Source: Conus ventricosus
Taxonomy: Eukaryota; Mollusca; Gastropoda; Neogastropoda; Conidae
Assembly: GCA_018398815.1 (NCBI GenBank)
Contig: CM031626.1
Coordinates: 43,442,520-43,506,519, forward strand
Length of the DNA stretch: 64,000 bases
Reading direction: 5' to 3'
How positions within the stretch are numbered: position 1 is the stretch's first letter; every line of letters starts with the position of its first letter. Under the pieces are notes generated by a model. It saw only the letters and a program-made list of their open reading frames with translations. It did not search any database and was not told the origin of the DNA. Made by a program: the position numbers and the translations under genes. This document shows positions 11,471 through 23,424 of the stretch, piece by piece.

Positions 11471-12370
11471 CAGAGACCAAGAATAGTGATTTATTCAGCA
11501 ACCGCTCAGGCGCCCATGAAGGAGAAAGTGCAGAGACCAAGAATAGTGATTCATTCAGCAACGCCTCAGGCGCCCATGAAGGAGAAAGTGGAGAGACCAA
11601 GAATAGTGATTCATTCAGCAACGCCTCAGGCACCCATGAAGGAGAAAGTGCAGAGACCAAGAATAGTGATTCATTCAGCAACGCCTCAGTCGCCCATGAA
11701 GGAGAAAGTGCAGAGACCAAGAATAGTGATTCATTCAGCAACGCCTCAGTCACCCATGAAGGAGAAAGTGCAGAGACCAAGAATAGTGATTTATTCAGCA
11801 ACGCCTCAGGCGCCCATGAAGGAGAAAGTGGAGAGACCAAGAATAGTGATTTATTCAGCAACGCCTCAGGCGCCCATGAAGGAGAAAGTGCAGAGACCAA
11901 GAATAGTGATTCATTCAGCAACGCCTCAGTCGCCCATGAAGGAGAAAGTGCAGAGACCAAGAATTGTGATTCATTCAGCAACGCCTCAGTCGCCCATGAA
12001 GGAGAAAGTGCAGAGACCAAGAATAGTGATTCATTCAGCAACGCCTCAGTCGCCCATGAAGGAGAAAGTGCAGAGACCAAGAATAGTGATTCATTCAGCA
12101 GCGCCTCAGTCGCCCATGAAGGAGAAAGTGCAGAGACCAAGAATAGTGATTCATTCAGCAACGCCTCAGTCGCCCATGAAGGAGAAAGTGCAGAGACCAA
12201 GAATAGTGATTTATTCAGCAACGCGTCAGTCGCCCATGAAGGAGAAAGTGCAGAGACCAAGAATAGTGATTTATTCAGCAACGCCTCAGTCGCCCATGAA
12301 GGAGAAAGTGCAGAGACCAAGAATAGTGATTTATTCAGCAACGCCTCAGTCGCCCATGAAGGAGAAAGTG
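11471..12370. repeat. 60-bp minisatellite, exactly 15 units
   Basis: Fifteen units of exactly 60 bp with core GACCAAGAATAGTGATTCAT, with no indel in 900 bp. Differences are a few substitutions at recurring positions (TTATTC/TCATTC, CAGTC/CAGGC, GTGCAG/GTGGAG). The plus frame (11192-12382) encodes a 20-residue repeat with RPRIVIHSATP and PMKEKV, and the minus strand is also open for 309 codons. Constant length would suit a coding repeat, but no start context, splice partner or domain supports a gene. Confidence 0.92.
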
Positions 12371-13268
12371 GAGAGAAACTAAGACAGCGGAAGACAGAAG
12401 GAACCAGCTCACGTCTTTTGGAGTCTAATTAATTTCTTCTTCCTTCGTCCTTCAGGAAGGTTAGCAAATATTTTTAATAGCGTCTTAAATGTTGGTTTGT
12501 TTGCCTGTTAGGAAGATCATGCAAAACTTGCGCATCTCTTGTGACGAAAGTATGTGAAAAGAGGAAATGTGGTTCAAGGAAGTACATTTTGGTACAGATC
12601 CATGGAACGGATCCTGGATCAAAGAGGAGATCCTGGATCTCAAGTCAGAACTGATACAAGAAAATGATTTACTGAAATGGAATGTGGCCCAACAAAGATG
12701 TAGAGAAATTTGAAAAAAAAATTGATAAAGCGCCCCCCCCCCCCCCCAAAAAAAAACAAACAAACAAAAAAAAAAAAAACAAACAACAACGTTGAATCTT
12801 GTGATTCGTTTGTCAACGTTATTTGGGCAGAGCTTTATCAATAGTTTTTCAAATTTGTTTAGATTTCCGCCTGCAGTCGCCTCACTTGCAACTAAAGATG
12901 TAGAAAAACAAAAAACAAAAAAACCCAGTACCTCCGTTTGTGCTAGTTCACCACTTCCTGTTGGTTTCATTGGCTCTTGGGACTGGAGAGTGGATGCAGG
13001 AGCTGTTTGACGTTCACTGAGGTCTGCGCTTTTCCGAGGGCCCTTCCAATATTGCCGTCGGAGTACGTGATTTTAAATGTTTCCTTTTGAAACTGAGTCT
13101 AAAAAAAAGTCTTTCATTAAATACAAATTACCAGATTCTCATTGTTGTGGAAGAGATCTGTTCTATGCTCGTGTATCCTTCCCATTGTGTTCATTAAATG
13201 TTAGTTCGGTCCAGTCTGAGAATGAACTGGTTTCAGTCAGGCAGTGTGTGTAATGAACTGGTTTCAGT

Positions 13269-13274
<6 letters not shown>
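12371..13274. other. Spacer, no supported gene
   Basis: Unique sequence with a C15 run at 12733-12747 followed by A-rich tracts to 12790. The short open frames have no recognisable domain. Confidence 0.5.
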
Positions 13275-13302
<28 letters not shown>

Positions 13303-13310
13303 TGTGTGTG

Positions 13311-13394
<84 letters not shown>

Positions 13395-13430
13395 TTCATA
13401 ATGTGTGTTGTGTGGGGGGGGGGGGGGGGC
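13275..13430. repeat. Compound microsatellite (GT)n-(GTGC)n-(GA)n with poly(G)
   Basis: (GT)n to about 13310, (TGCG)n to about 13350, (GT)n and then (GA)n to 13391, followed by a G run at about 13413-13430. These simple repeats account for all overlapping open frames. Confidence 0.95.
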
Positions 13431-14599
13431 GGGCATATGCGGGCATACACACGCACACGCTTAAAACTCTGTATGTAAGAGTGTATGAGCATCGCGGCGG
13501 ATAGCAGGTTTACTTTTAATAAGAAAACTGAAAATGAAATGAGGCAGGGAACAGTAAACAATAAACAATAAACAAGTTGGGGAGCAAGAGTTATCCTACT
13601 TGTTTATTGTTTAGAAATAGTGAAAAAAATACTTCTTGGTAGAAAAAGAACTCCAACCATTTTCATGAAATACAATAGAACTATTAAAGGTAAGTAAAAG
13701 AGTGCATCGATATAGAAATTACATAAGCGAAAAAAAAAATCACAGGTCGATCTGTCTCACACCTGTAGCTTACAAGATCACCTTAACACAAATAGAGATA
13801 TGTATGCCATAGTTAAGAGTGATACGGATCGACATACGGACCTGATATTCGTCTTTTTTGTTTGTTTTGTATTTGTCTGCTAGACTGTTATTTGATGTCT
13901 GTCAGAATGTGTTTGTTAACATTATTGTTTGTTATTTTGAATTGATTGCCAAGTGATTTAGAATCAAGTTCAGAGTAGGAAAGATTTGTGCCATGAATAA
14001 CTGGAAAATTTAAACAAGGGATAGTATCCCGGAATCAAAGTTCATTGCAAGGTAGCCTCCCTTGAAACATTGTCGGCGACAAACGGTTTTAATCTTTATA
14101 TAAGAGTAATTTTGCAAGAACCCCTTTGCATATACCAAGAGTGGATCAAAGTTTGAAAGGAAAACAATGTCTTTCAGCTCCCCATCCCACCCCCTTCCTT
14201 AAAACGAAAAGCAATTACGAAGAACGTGAACGTGTCATCCGTTTTGTCACTGCACTGTCAGACTGTCCCGTGTCCAGAAGTGTTGAGGTTCTGTAAGGGT
14301 TTTACTGGGATGTTGTACACGAATCTATTGAAAAATAATAATATACAAAGCTAATTTACGGTTTAATAACGCTCCAAGCAGTGCATTAATTAAAGTATTT
14401 CACGAGAAGTTTCAACTGAGTACAGAATTTACTTTCTCTTTGCATTAATGCAAAAGCACGTGACTCGTACATAGTTTCCGTTGCCATACTCTCAAACATC
14501 AGGAGGAAAATGTTCTCTTTTGTGGTGTTTGTATTAGTGCAATAACATGTTTTGACTAAATCGTTTCAAAATAATACAGTTTTTGTACACGGTATTCAA
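13431..14599. other. Unique AT-rich sequence upstream of the zinc-finger gene
   Basis: No gene, array or mobile element is recognised. It is a candidate upstream region for the gene that follows. Confidence 0.4.
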
Positions 14600-14813
14600 T
14601 GATATTCTTGGTGTTATTTTTAATAGGAGATTTAGCACCCTGTTCGAGCCCCTCCCGAGTCGCACGCACCAAGTCAGGGCCATCATGCATTTCCGTCACT
14701 GCAACGAGTCGTCGTGCCGAAGACACACACCACAAGTTTGGAGCGGTGACACTGAAACGTTCCTGCTGATCTAATCAACAGTGCCGTGAATTTGGAGTGG
14801 AAACAACGATCAG
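14600..14813 (+). promoter_or_regulatory. Candidate promoter and 5' UTR exon of the zinc-finger gene
   Basis: A CpG-richer island in AT-rich surroundings (14640-14720, for example CCGAGTCGCACGCACC) ends at a strong donor, ATCAG followed by GTAAGAT, at 14814. No long coding frame crosses it. The next plausible plus-strand acceptor with a coding exon is at 18003, so this fits a non-coding first exon with a 3.2-kb intron 1. This is inference: no TATA box stands out and no transcript was available. Confidence 0.35.
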
Positions 14814-15749
14814 GTAAGATACAAGTCAAATGTAACTTCTTTGGAAATGTTGCTGCTGGGTAGATGAAGTTTTTGCAACTTTGAACGGTAAAATCAGTCA
14901 GGCGGTAAAACTGGTTGACATGCGAATGGGCGTACTTAACACAGGCCACGAAGTCGCTCGTCCTCTGTGGAATGTGGTTCCCCAAGCACGTGATATAGCG
15001 CAGGGGGGGTCCAGGGAGGCCAGGTATGCAACTTTCTTCCTCGTCGGCAAGAGAAAAAGCATGTTCAATCACGATCGTGGCGAACGCTGAATGTATTATT
15101 CTAGTGCCGCTGACTTGTTGAATTTAGGGCAAAGCATGTCGCACGTGTGTGCACGATGCGCGTGACTGTTGCGTGCCAAGCCACGTCATGACAGGCCGTT
15201 TGCTCGTTGTTTGGCCTTTTTTTTTTTTACTTCTCTCATTCATTCTTTTGTTTCTGTGTTTGGTTCTGTTGAAAGAGGGTAGGTCAACGTTTTTGTTCGA
15301 TTGTTTGTTAAACTTTAACTTTAAGCAGTATAAGGCGCAGACCAATACTAGTTCTGTAGTGAATTTTTTTTTTTTTAAATTTGGGGTCACATCCTAGACT
15401 GATAATTTAATGTGCGATGGAAATTTTACTCTTAGTTAATGAAATGTCACATTCATAAGATATGCAGTACATGTGCCATTATGTTAAAAAAAACAAAAAC
15501 AAACCAAAGCCATAAGCAATTTTAGGTAATGTAAACTTGCTTTGTTTAAACTAGATACATCATACATGACCTTTTAGATGTATATTTCACTCTCAATTTG
15601 TAATCTGTATCACATTACAGATTCATTATTTGGAAAGAAAAGATAGTGTACAAATGTTAGTGTGCAAATGTTCAAGAGGTTGTATATTTCTGATTGGTTC
15701 ATAATCTTTCAGTTTTTGGTCGAAATATTTTTACAATTTAGTTTATTTA

Positions 15750-15802
15750 GGCATGGTAATGTTGGATTTAGCCCAGCTGACTGCAAAGGGCATACTAGGT
15801 TT
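15750..15802 (-). mobile_element. SINE tail fragment (family 2), copy 2
   Basis: TTTAGCCCAGCTGACTGCAA followed by AGGGCATACTAGG is a diverged match to the tail blocks at 9300, 41817 and 49621, in the same orientation. Only the tail is recognisable. Confidence 0.5.
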
Positions 15803-16656
15803 CAACAGAGTTGTATGAAATATTTTTGAAAACATGTGGTATTTAAAAAAAATCTGTTGTTCTCTTTTGAACTTTAACATGAACAATTTAATGTTTTAAG
15901 ATTCTGTTTTAAATAATGGCTCAACAAAATTAACATCTCACTTTACAGTGAAGTGTTTCATGAAGTTCAGCAAGCTTTAAACCACTCAGTCCTAGAGTTA
16001 ACGTGTGTGACCAGGACGACTTTCTCAGCTTAGCAAGTTTGAGCTGATAGTGATCTGCTGGAATGAAAGGGGTGCTTCACTAAAAAACTTGTTATCTTAA
16101 CAAGCTTTCAATCAAGATTCAAGAAATATAGATGTTACAATATATTTGCATTCTAATTTCAGGTAATGCCATTATGAAGCAGGTTTTATTTGTTTTAGTA
16201 TTACCTTTGAGGCTTTGAAAAAGTCAAACATTACTTGATTTTTAATGTCATTTTTTGAATGATAGTGGTAAACATATTTTCTGTTCCAAACCCTTGAAGC
16301 TTTGGCATGTAATAAAACAAATTTTATCTTCAGCTGTGCCAGATTTGTTTGTTCTTTCTTGCATATACTGGGAACCGCTATGACGTTGGTTTTTTGTAAA
16401 TTTTTTTTTAGACAGTCTTTCATGTTTACAGTTTGGGTAGTTGTTCCTGACCTTGAGACTTCTATCTCAGGTTAGCAAACACATGCTTTGAGTTTTACAG
16501 TGCAGCTTTTCTTCAATTTCATTTGTGTCATCAGAATTTTCAGATGAAGAACTCATTAAAGTATAAATGTTGAATCGAAATCAGTGTCAATATGCATTCA
16601 GATTTTGAGAACTTGTTTGGTAGTCCGCTTCTGCTGTTTAACCATAATAATTTGAA

Positions 16657-16677
16657 GGGGGGGGGGGGGGGGGGGGG
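16657..16677. repeat. Poly(G) run, 21 bases
   Basis: Uninterrupted G run within putative intron 1. Confidence 0.9.
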
Positions 16678-17319
16678 ATAAAAGATACCCGTCTGACTGA
16701 ATTTCACAGCAAAATCATCAAACCAGCATGAATCTTTGTTGAAGTTATTTTGACTTGTAAGTTTATGTGAATGATGAGTTTTAAACCAGTGCGATGAAAC
16801 AAGCGCTTGAAACAAGTGTTTGGATGCAGGCATGGAACACTGTTTAGCGTGGTTGGTCTGAAAACATCATGTATCAAGATAGCAGATTCTTAAAAGAAAA
16901 AAAAACTCTAATGTAAAAGCTATATAATATGTATTTGTACAGTAATGATATTCATGGTTACTTGAAAAAAAAAACCATACTGTTAAAGTGTTATTGTTTG
17001 AGCAGTGGTCACTCTGGTCTGTCATGAAAATACAGGAGTAAAATAATGTATTCCACTGTTGAGCACCTTTCAGTCAAAATGGCTTATGCAGGGTACTCTG
17101 AACTGTTGTAAACAACCTTTCTTTGAGGAAATTCAGTGTCATTTTTCCGTCACACTTTTGATGCTGAAGTATATGAGTTTTCCCACACATCGTAATCCTC
17201 AGGTACCATGTAAGTGATTGGATTGAAACATTTTCAAGTCATAAAGGAATCCAGTCTTTTTCCTTGCCAGAATATCACACTCAGTCGCCAGAATTACAGT
17301 TAATTAATAATGATGTTTT

Positions 17320-18012
17320 CAGGTCAGCTATGGTGTCTGCAGTGCAGTATGGCTATTGATGATGATGGATTACATTGTTTTCAGCTCATCCATGTCTGTG
17401 ACACAGACAGCTAGGCTGATGGATTGTAATGCTGTTTTCTGATAATTCGTGATGTCTGTGATGTGGATTGCCATGATGATAGATGATAATGATGTTACCA
17501 GATTAGACATTGCATCTGTGACAGGAATTGCCTTGTTGATGGACTATAGTGATGTTTTCAGATCAACCATGGTGTCTCTAGTGTGACATGAACTGCTGCC
17601 ATAATCATTATATTGATTTCGAATCAGATATGGTGTCTGTTTTATGGATAGCCATGATGGTGGATTATAATTATGATTCTTTCACTTTCAGATCAGTCAT
17701 GTCATAAGTGTTACGGTGAATACCATAATATTGTTATAAAAAAGATGTCAAGATCAACCATGGTCTCTGTAGTGTTACATGGATTGCCATGATCATTAAG
17801 TACAATGTTTACAGACGTTTCATGAGGTCTTGCTTGTTAACTCGAATCATAATGAAATATGTTTTCAATTCAGCCATGGTGTATACATGTAGTGCAAACA
17901 TGATTCCCAGTGATGGTAAAATGTTGACATTTGCTCATCAGCCATGGTGTCTGTGAAATGGATTGCCAGAGTGATGAATGATTGTAATGACTTGATTTTC
18001 AGATGAACCATG
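17320..18012. repeat. Decayed ~60-bp tandem array ending in the start exon
   Basis: Roughly twelve diverged units share TTTTCAGATCAACCATGGTG (with TGTCTGTAGTG after it) and GATTGCCATGATGATGGATT, followed by ATAATGATG. Units start near 17325, 17378, 17437, 17496, 17556 and onward. Each unit contains an acceptor-like TTTTCAG and a start-like ACCATGG. The last one, at about 17994-18012, merges into the putative first coding exon. Confidence 0.7.
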
Positions 18013-18129
18013 GTGTCGGTAGCGGATGAGGAGGGACGGTTGGTTTTGATGGGGGTGGATGCCACATATTGTGTGGTTGACGAAGTGGACACCACCACCT
18101 CCACCCTCAACGACCACTTTCTGCATCAA
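18003..18129 (+). CDS. Zinc-finger gene, first coding exon (N-terminus)
   Basis: After an acceptor TTGATTTTCAG the exon opens with ATGAACC and then the ATG at 18010 in Kozak-like ACCATGG. The 40-codon frame starts MVSVADEEGRLVLMGVDATY, ends LNDHFLHQ, and meets a consensus donor GTAAGG at 18130 in phase 0. The next exon at 27357 opens in phase 0 with AIEDAEGQTSIKQEP, so the join reads as a continuous acidic N-terminus. I chose this start because the previous ATG (18003) is out of frame and no coding signal lies upstream. The domain is not recognised. Unusually, acceptor and start codon fall inside the last unit of a decayed tandem array. No transcript supports the exon, so confidence is moderate. 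Confidence 0.65.
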
Positions 18130-20447
18130 GTAAGGGGTTCCTTATCGTGTGTGTGTTTTTAAAAAAAACAACTTTATTGCTGTCTTGGGTTCCCTTTCTG
18201 TCTCATAGTTGCCTTCTCATATCTTTCTTTCTGCTCTTCAGGCACAGAATGCATGCTCAACTTGAAAAAGGACAGTGAGTGGATGACTGTATGTCTGTCC
18301 ACAGGTTCTCAAAAGAAGTGGGGCATGAGGATTCTTAGTTGGAGGTGGTTTGAGTTAGGGAGGAAGGGTGGGGATAGTTGTGTTTGGGGCGGACTTTCAA
18401 CAATAATGTTGTGCCGTCATAGTTCAAGTGTGATTAGGTGCTGATGACCGGAACCCATTTGGTGAGGATCTTATAATCTTATTTAGAACAAAAATTACAC
18501 TGTATCTGAAACGGGCAGTGCATTCATTAGAACTGCATTCAGGTGTTTGTCTTGAGGGTGGATGGTTCCATATTTTAACTTGTTTTCGTGATTGCTTAAA
18601 CTTCCAGCCCAGGTGATTTCCAAAGCTGGGCTACATCACAGCTTAAGTTGGGCTGTATCAGGGATATTGCATATGAAACAACACACAAACAGAACAAGAG
18701 ACACAAAATCCTGTTTTGAAAAGAAAGCAACAAAAAAAAATCCTACATACACACTAAAACCCAAAGCAGTGCATGCATACAAACTCTTCAAGAATTCACC
18801 TTGTTAGTGTAGGTCTTGATGTCTTTTGCTGAAGGCATTTTTTGCATGTAGAAATTTTTTTTTTTTAAGTCAAAAGTAATCATCAATGAAGAATATCCAA
18901 GTGCCAGAAAACATATGTAGACTTCCAGGCAAGTTGATGTAACTGCTGTGATCTAGTGCCCATTGTAATGTGTGCAGTCTGGAAACCTGTTCACCAGGTA
19001 ACAATGGCATAAGTCACATACTATAAAAAATAATATTGTAAGAAGAAAAGACATAGAATGTTTCAGGTGTTCGTAAACTAAAAGACAGGCAAATGACATG
19101 GGCCACATAGGCAGAAAAACAGCAGACAACAGTAAAGCATAGAAGACGAAGAAAAAAAAGCTTAGTGAAACTGAAAGAGACGAATGGAAAGGAGAAATGT
19201 TCTGCAGTCACAGCATTTCTTTAAGGTTGGAATACATTTTCTACTAACATTTTAACCTGGCTTTGCCCAGTCCCTGACCACCCCTTAATTGCCCCCCCCC
19301 TCCCTCCCACACACACTTCCCAATCCCTTCCCCTATAATAGTGGCTGTTTGAATTCTTTGCATGTATGTGGTAATGGTTGAAAAAGCACAACACACCGAT
19401 TTCACTGGCTTCAGAATATTTCAAACACCGGTTGCAGACATGACATTGTGCAGTGCGGGCGTTGGAGTTGTAAAGTATGCATGAAGTGAAAATAGTGCAG
19501 CATGAGGCAGTTTGTTCACACATTATTTCCAGATCCAGTCTTCCTGCCAAGGTCATTCACGGTAGCCCAGTTGTTTGAGTCTCATTAACGCTGATGATTT
19601 AATCTGGAGAATGATCAAGCTCAGAAAGTTAGTTTCTGATGTAAACTTGGTACCAAAGATCCTGTGTATTGAATTGCAGGTTGATTCGCACAGCCGTGGA
19701 GGTGTAATGTCACAGCTGTTCTTACACATAAACACAGCAAAGAGTTACCACATTAAAAGACTTATACTTCAAACAAGACCCGGGGCTGGCCATTTGCCTT
19801 GGGAGCAGGCATGCTTTGATGCAGATGTCATCCATTGCTAGCAGTGTAAAACTCCCCACCCCACCCCACCCCCTTTCCTCTCCCACTCCATGGCTCCTCA
19901 TAGGGGAAGGCATGCACTGATGCAGGGTCATCGTTTGTTAGTTATGTTGGATTGCCTCCCTCTTCATCCTGCCCACAGTGGCCTTAAATGAGAGGACTGG
20001 GCAACCCAGAGTTAAGGCAACACGTGTGCTATAGGCTTGCGTGGAAAGACTGGGTGACCCAGAGTAGTGAAGAAATTGCTTCAGGTTCAGGATTCGAGTC
20101 TCACGGGTGACTGCATGGTTTAAAGAGATATTGTCTTCAGAGTTGACTTCTACAAGTGCAGATTCCAATCTTCTCTTAGTCCTTCAAATGAGACTTTACA
20201 CCAAGGTCCCAGGCGTAAATGCAGTCATAAAAAAATGTGCACGCATGTTAAATCCCATTCTACCTTTTGGAGGAGAGTAGGCCATCGTGCACTGGTGGGA
20301 TGGATGAAACAAAAATAAAACTGTAATACACACTGGTGCTGTGCTCAGACATTATTTCTGAAGACAGAATGTGCCATCCTAAATGATGAGATTGAAAATG
20401 ATCGCACATGCAAAATTTTGACTAGTTGTGAACCTCAAGAGTTCTAG
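18130..20447 (+). other. Intron 2, unique part
   Basis: No coding exon is recognised. A stretch at 19975-20110 carries two diverged partial matches to the downstream 61-bp unit (GACTGGGCAACCCAGAGTTA and GACTGGGTGACCCAGAGTA) and may be the seed sequence of that array. Confidence 0.45.
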
Positions 20448-20454
20448 CCTAGGA

Positions 20455-20515
20455 ATGAAGAAAGACAGAATGAAGAAAAACAGAATGAAGAAAGACACAA
20501 TGAAGAAAGACAGAA
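20455..20515. repeat. Short 14-bp tandem repeat
   Basis: Four purine-rich copies of AGAATGAAGAAAGA with small changes, immediately before the 61-bp array. Confidence 0.75.
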
Positions 20516-20529
20516 GCACCCAGAATTAT

Positions 20530-22036
20530 GGTAATAAATGAGCAATAGGCTGGAATGAGAAGTGTGGATGACCCAGAGTTAAGACATGGCAATAAATGAG
20601 CAATAGGCTCAAATGAGAAGTGTGGATGACCCAAAGTTAAGACATTATGGCAATAAATGAGCAATAGGCTGGAATGAGAAGTGTGGATGACCCAGAGTTA
20701 AGACATGGCAATAAATGAGCAATAGGCTCAAATGAGAAGTGTGGATGACCCAAAGTTAAGACATTATGGCAATAAATGAGCAATAGGGCTCGAATGAGAA
20801 GTGTGGATGACCCAGAGTTAGACATTATGGCAATAAATGAGCAATAGGCTGGAATGAGAAGTGTGGATGACCCAGAGTTAAGACATGGCAATAAATGAGC
20901 AATAGGCTCAAATGAGAAGTGTGGATGACCCAAAGTTAAGACATTATGGTAATAAATGAGCAATAGGCTGGAATGAGAAGTCTGGATGACCCAGAGTGAA
21001 GACATTATGGCAATAAATGAGCAATAGGCTGGAATGAGAAGTGTGGATGACCCAAAGTTAAGACATTATGGCAATAAATGAGCAATAGCCTCGAATGAGA
21101 AGTGTGGATGACCCAGAGTTAAGACATTATGGCAATAAATGAGCAATAGGGCTCGAATGAGAAGTGTGGATGACCCAGAGTTAAGACATTATGGCAATAA
21201 ATGAGCAATAGGCTGGAATGAGAAGTGTGGATGACCCAGAGTTAAGACATTATGGCAATAAATGAGCAATAGGGCTCAAATGAGAAGTGTGGATGACCCA
21301 GAGTTAAGACATTATGGCAATAAATGAGCAATAGGCTCGAATGAGAAGTGTGGATGACCCAGAGTTACGACAGTATTGCAATAAATGAGCAGTAGGCTGG
21401 AATGAGAAGTCTGGATGACCCAGAGTGAAGACATTATGGTAATAAATGAGCAATAGGCTGGAATGAGTAGTGTGGATGACCCAGAGTTAAGACATTATGG
21501 CAATAAATGAGCAATAGGCTGGAATGAGAAGTGTGGATGACCCAGAGTTAAGACATGGCAATAAATGAGCAATAGGCTCAAATGAGAAGTGTGGATGACC
21601 CAAAGTTAAGACATTATGGCAATAAATGAGCAATAGGCTGGAAGTGAGAAGTGTGGATGACCCAGAGTTAGACATTATGGCAATAAATGAGCAATAGGCT
21701 GGAATGAGAAGTGTGGATGACCCAGAGTTAAGACATTATGGCAATAAATGAGCAATAGGGCTCAAATGAGAAGTGTGGATGACCCAGAATTATGACATTA
21801 TGGCAATAAATGAGCAATAGGCTCGAATGAGAAGTGTGGATGACCCAGAGTTAAGACATTATGGTAATAAATGAGCAATAGGCTGGAATGAGAAGTCTGG
21901 ATGACCCAGAGTGAAGACATTATGGCAATAAATGAGCAATAGGCTGGAATGAGAAGTGTGGATGACCCAGAGTTAAGACATGGCAATAAATGAGCAATAG
22001 GCTGGAATGAGAAGTCTGGATGACCCAGAGTGAAGA
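20530..22036. repeat. 61-bp minisatellite in intron 2, ~25 units
   Basis: Units have the core AATAAATGAGCAATAGGCTG and GAGAAGTGTGGATGACCCAG. Lengths vary slightly (56-62 bp), mostly by presence or absence of TTAT after GACA and of one G in AATAGGGCT. Every unit has the hexamer AATAAA on the gene's sense strand. GGCTGGA, GGCTCAA and GGGCTCGA variants recur in blocks, suggesting a higher-order pattern. Confidence 0.92.
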
Positions 22037-22041
22037 CAGTA

Positions 22042-22338
22042 CATGTGAAGTCCTTTGTCATGTTGATCCATCATTTTGATTGTTATGCTTTACCAGTCCA
22101 CTGCTGATGCTAAGATGAATGGAAAAGATGTCCCCTATCTCCCCCTTCCCCGACCTCCCCCATGCCTTGTAGTTTTAATCCTGCCACAAAGTCAGTTCCA
22201 TGTATTCCTGAAAGCATTCATGTCAGTAAGCAGCTTAGCTGTCGATGTTCTTTTTTTTTTATCACTCAACACATTGAAATGTTTCCAATAACCGCCCCCT
22301 CCCCCCCCCCCCCCCCCCCCCCCCCCCATCCCAAAAAG

Positions 22339-22372
<34 letters not shown>

Positions 22373-22566
22373 CGGTAACAGTTCAATATCACAACCCGTT
22401 TACCACAAACTGCTAATAGGACTTCGAAGTGAAGAAACTGCTGGTAAGCTACTTACTAGTTTGGTTAGAATTTGGTGTAGCAAATAATCGGCCATTTACG
22501 AAAAAAAAGAACCTTTAGTGCAATGGGGAGAAAAAAAAAGAAGAAAAATCAGCCAGGGCAAGCAGC

Positions 22567-22597
<31 letters not shown>

Positions 22598-23424
22598 ATT
22601 TGAATGAGCAAATGCACGTGTTTGCTCATGTGTGCATGGTGTGTGAACATGACTTAAAATAGATGCGAATTAATTCCAGCACATGTTGCCTGTGCCCCTC
22701 AATTGGCATGATTTTAACCAATCTCCCGATCTCTCTGTTTTGATACTGTTCAGATCAACCCAAAAAAGCAGGTGTCTCTTCACTAAGTTCAGCACAACAT
22801 AGCGAAACACGTCATTGAAGAGTATCTAAATATTTATGGCGCTCTGGGTTCTCGTTTTGATTGCTGGAGATTTATTTTCAGTCATTACAGTGCAAACTTG
22901 TGATTGATGTTTCTCTTGGCTGCTTTGCTGCTAGTTCAGATTTTAATGACGTCCAGACTTGGTTCTAAGGCACAGTGATCAAGGGGATTTAATGGAAGTC
23001 ATCCACAACTGAGCCACTCTGTAAGAGTTGCTTCCCTTTTCAGTTTGTCCTGCAAGCTTTTCAGTATGACGTATTTTTCTGTAGAGATTAAAACTGTGCA
23101 TTACAGAACAAAATAAAACATCTCATACCCTGCAGAGGATAAGACTGTCCAGTCAGTCAAAAAGTGTTAAAATTGTATCTGCTGGGAAGAGTTTAGTCAG
23201 GATTGTGTCATGCTGTCTCAGTCATCATCCAAGGCTGCATTTTAAACCACCACAATGATTTTTTTTTTTTCAAATGGAGAGCATCACGTTAGTCTCAAAC
23301 TGATGACAAACGGCTGTTTGGGAATAGGCCAGGTGCTGAGTCAAGGTCTAGCAATTCATTGGGTTTAAGTTTGACAAGGAATTCAAAATCACTCTGCCTG
23401 TTGACATGGACAAACAAATTGCAA
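22042..23424 (+). other. Intron 2, unique part with simple repeats
   Basis: Contains a C27 run (22301-22327), an (AT)n run (22336-22370) and a (GT)n stretch (22569-22598). No exon or element is recognised in the rest. Confidence 0.45.

Larger units (their letters stand above)
14814..17319 (+). other. Putative intron 1 (unique part)
   Basis: AT-rich and without coding signal. It contains a SINE tail relic near 15750-15800 and a G21 run at 16657-16677. Confidence 0.4.
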
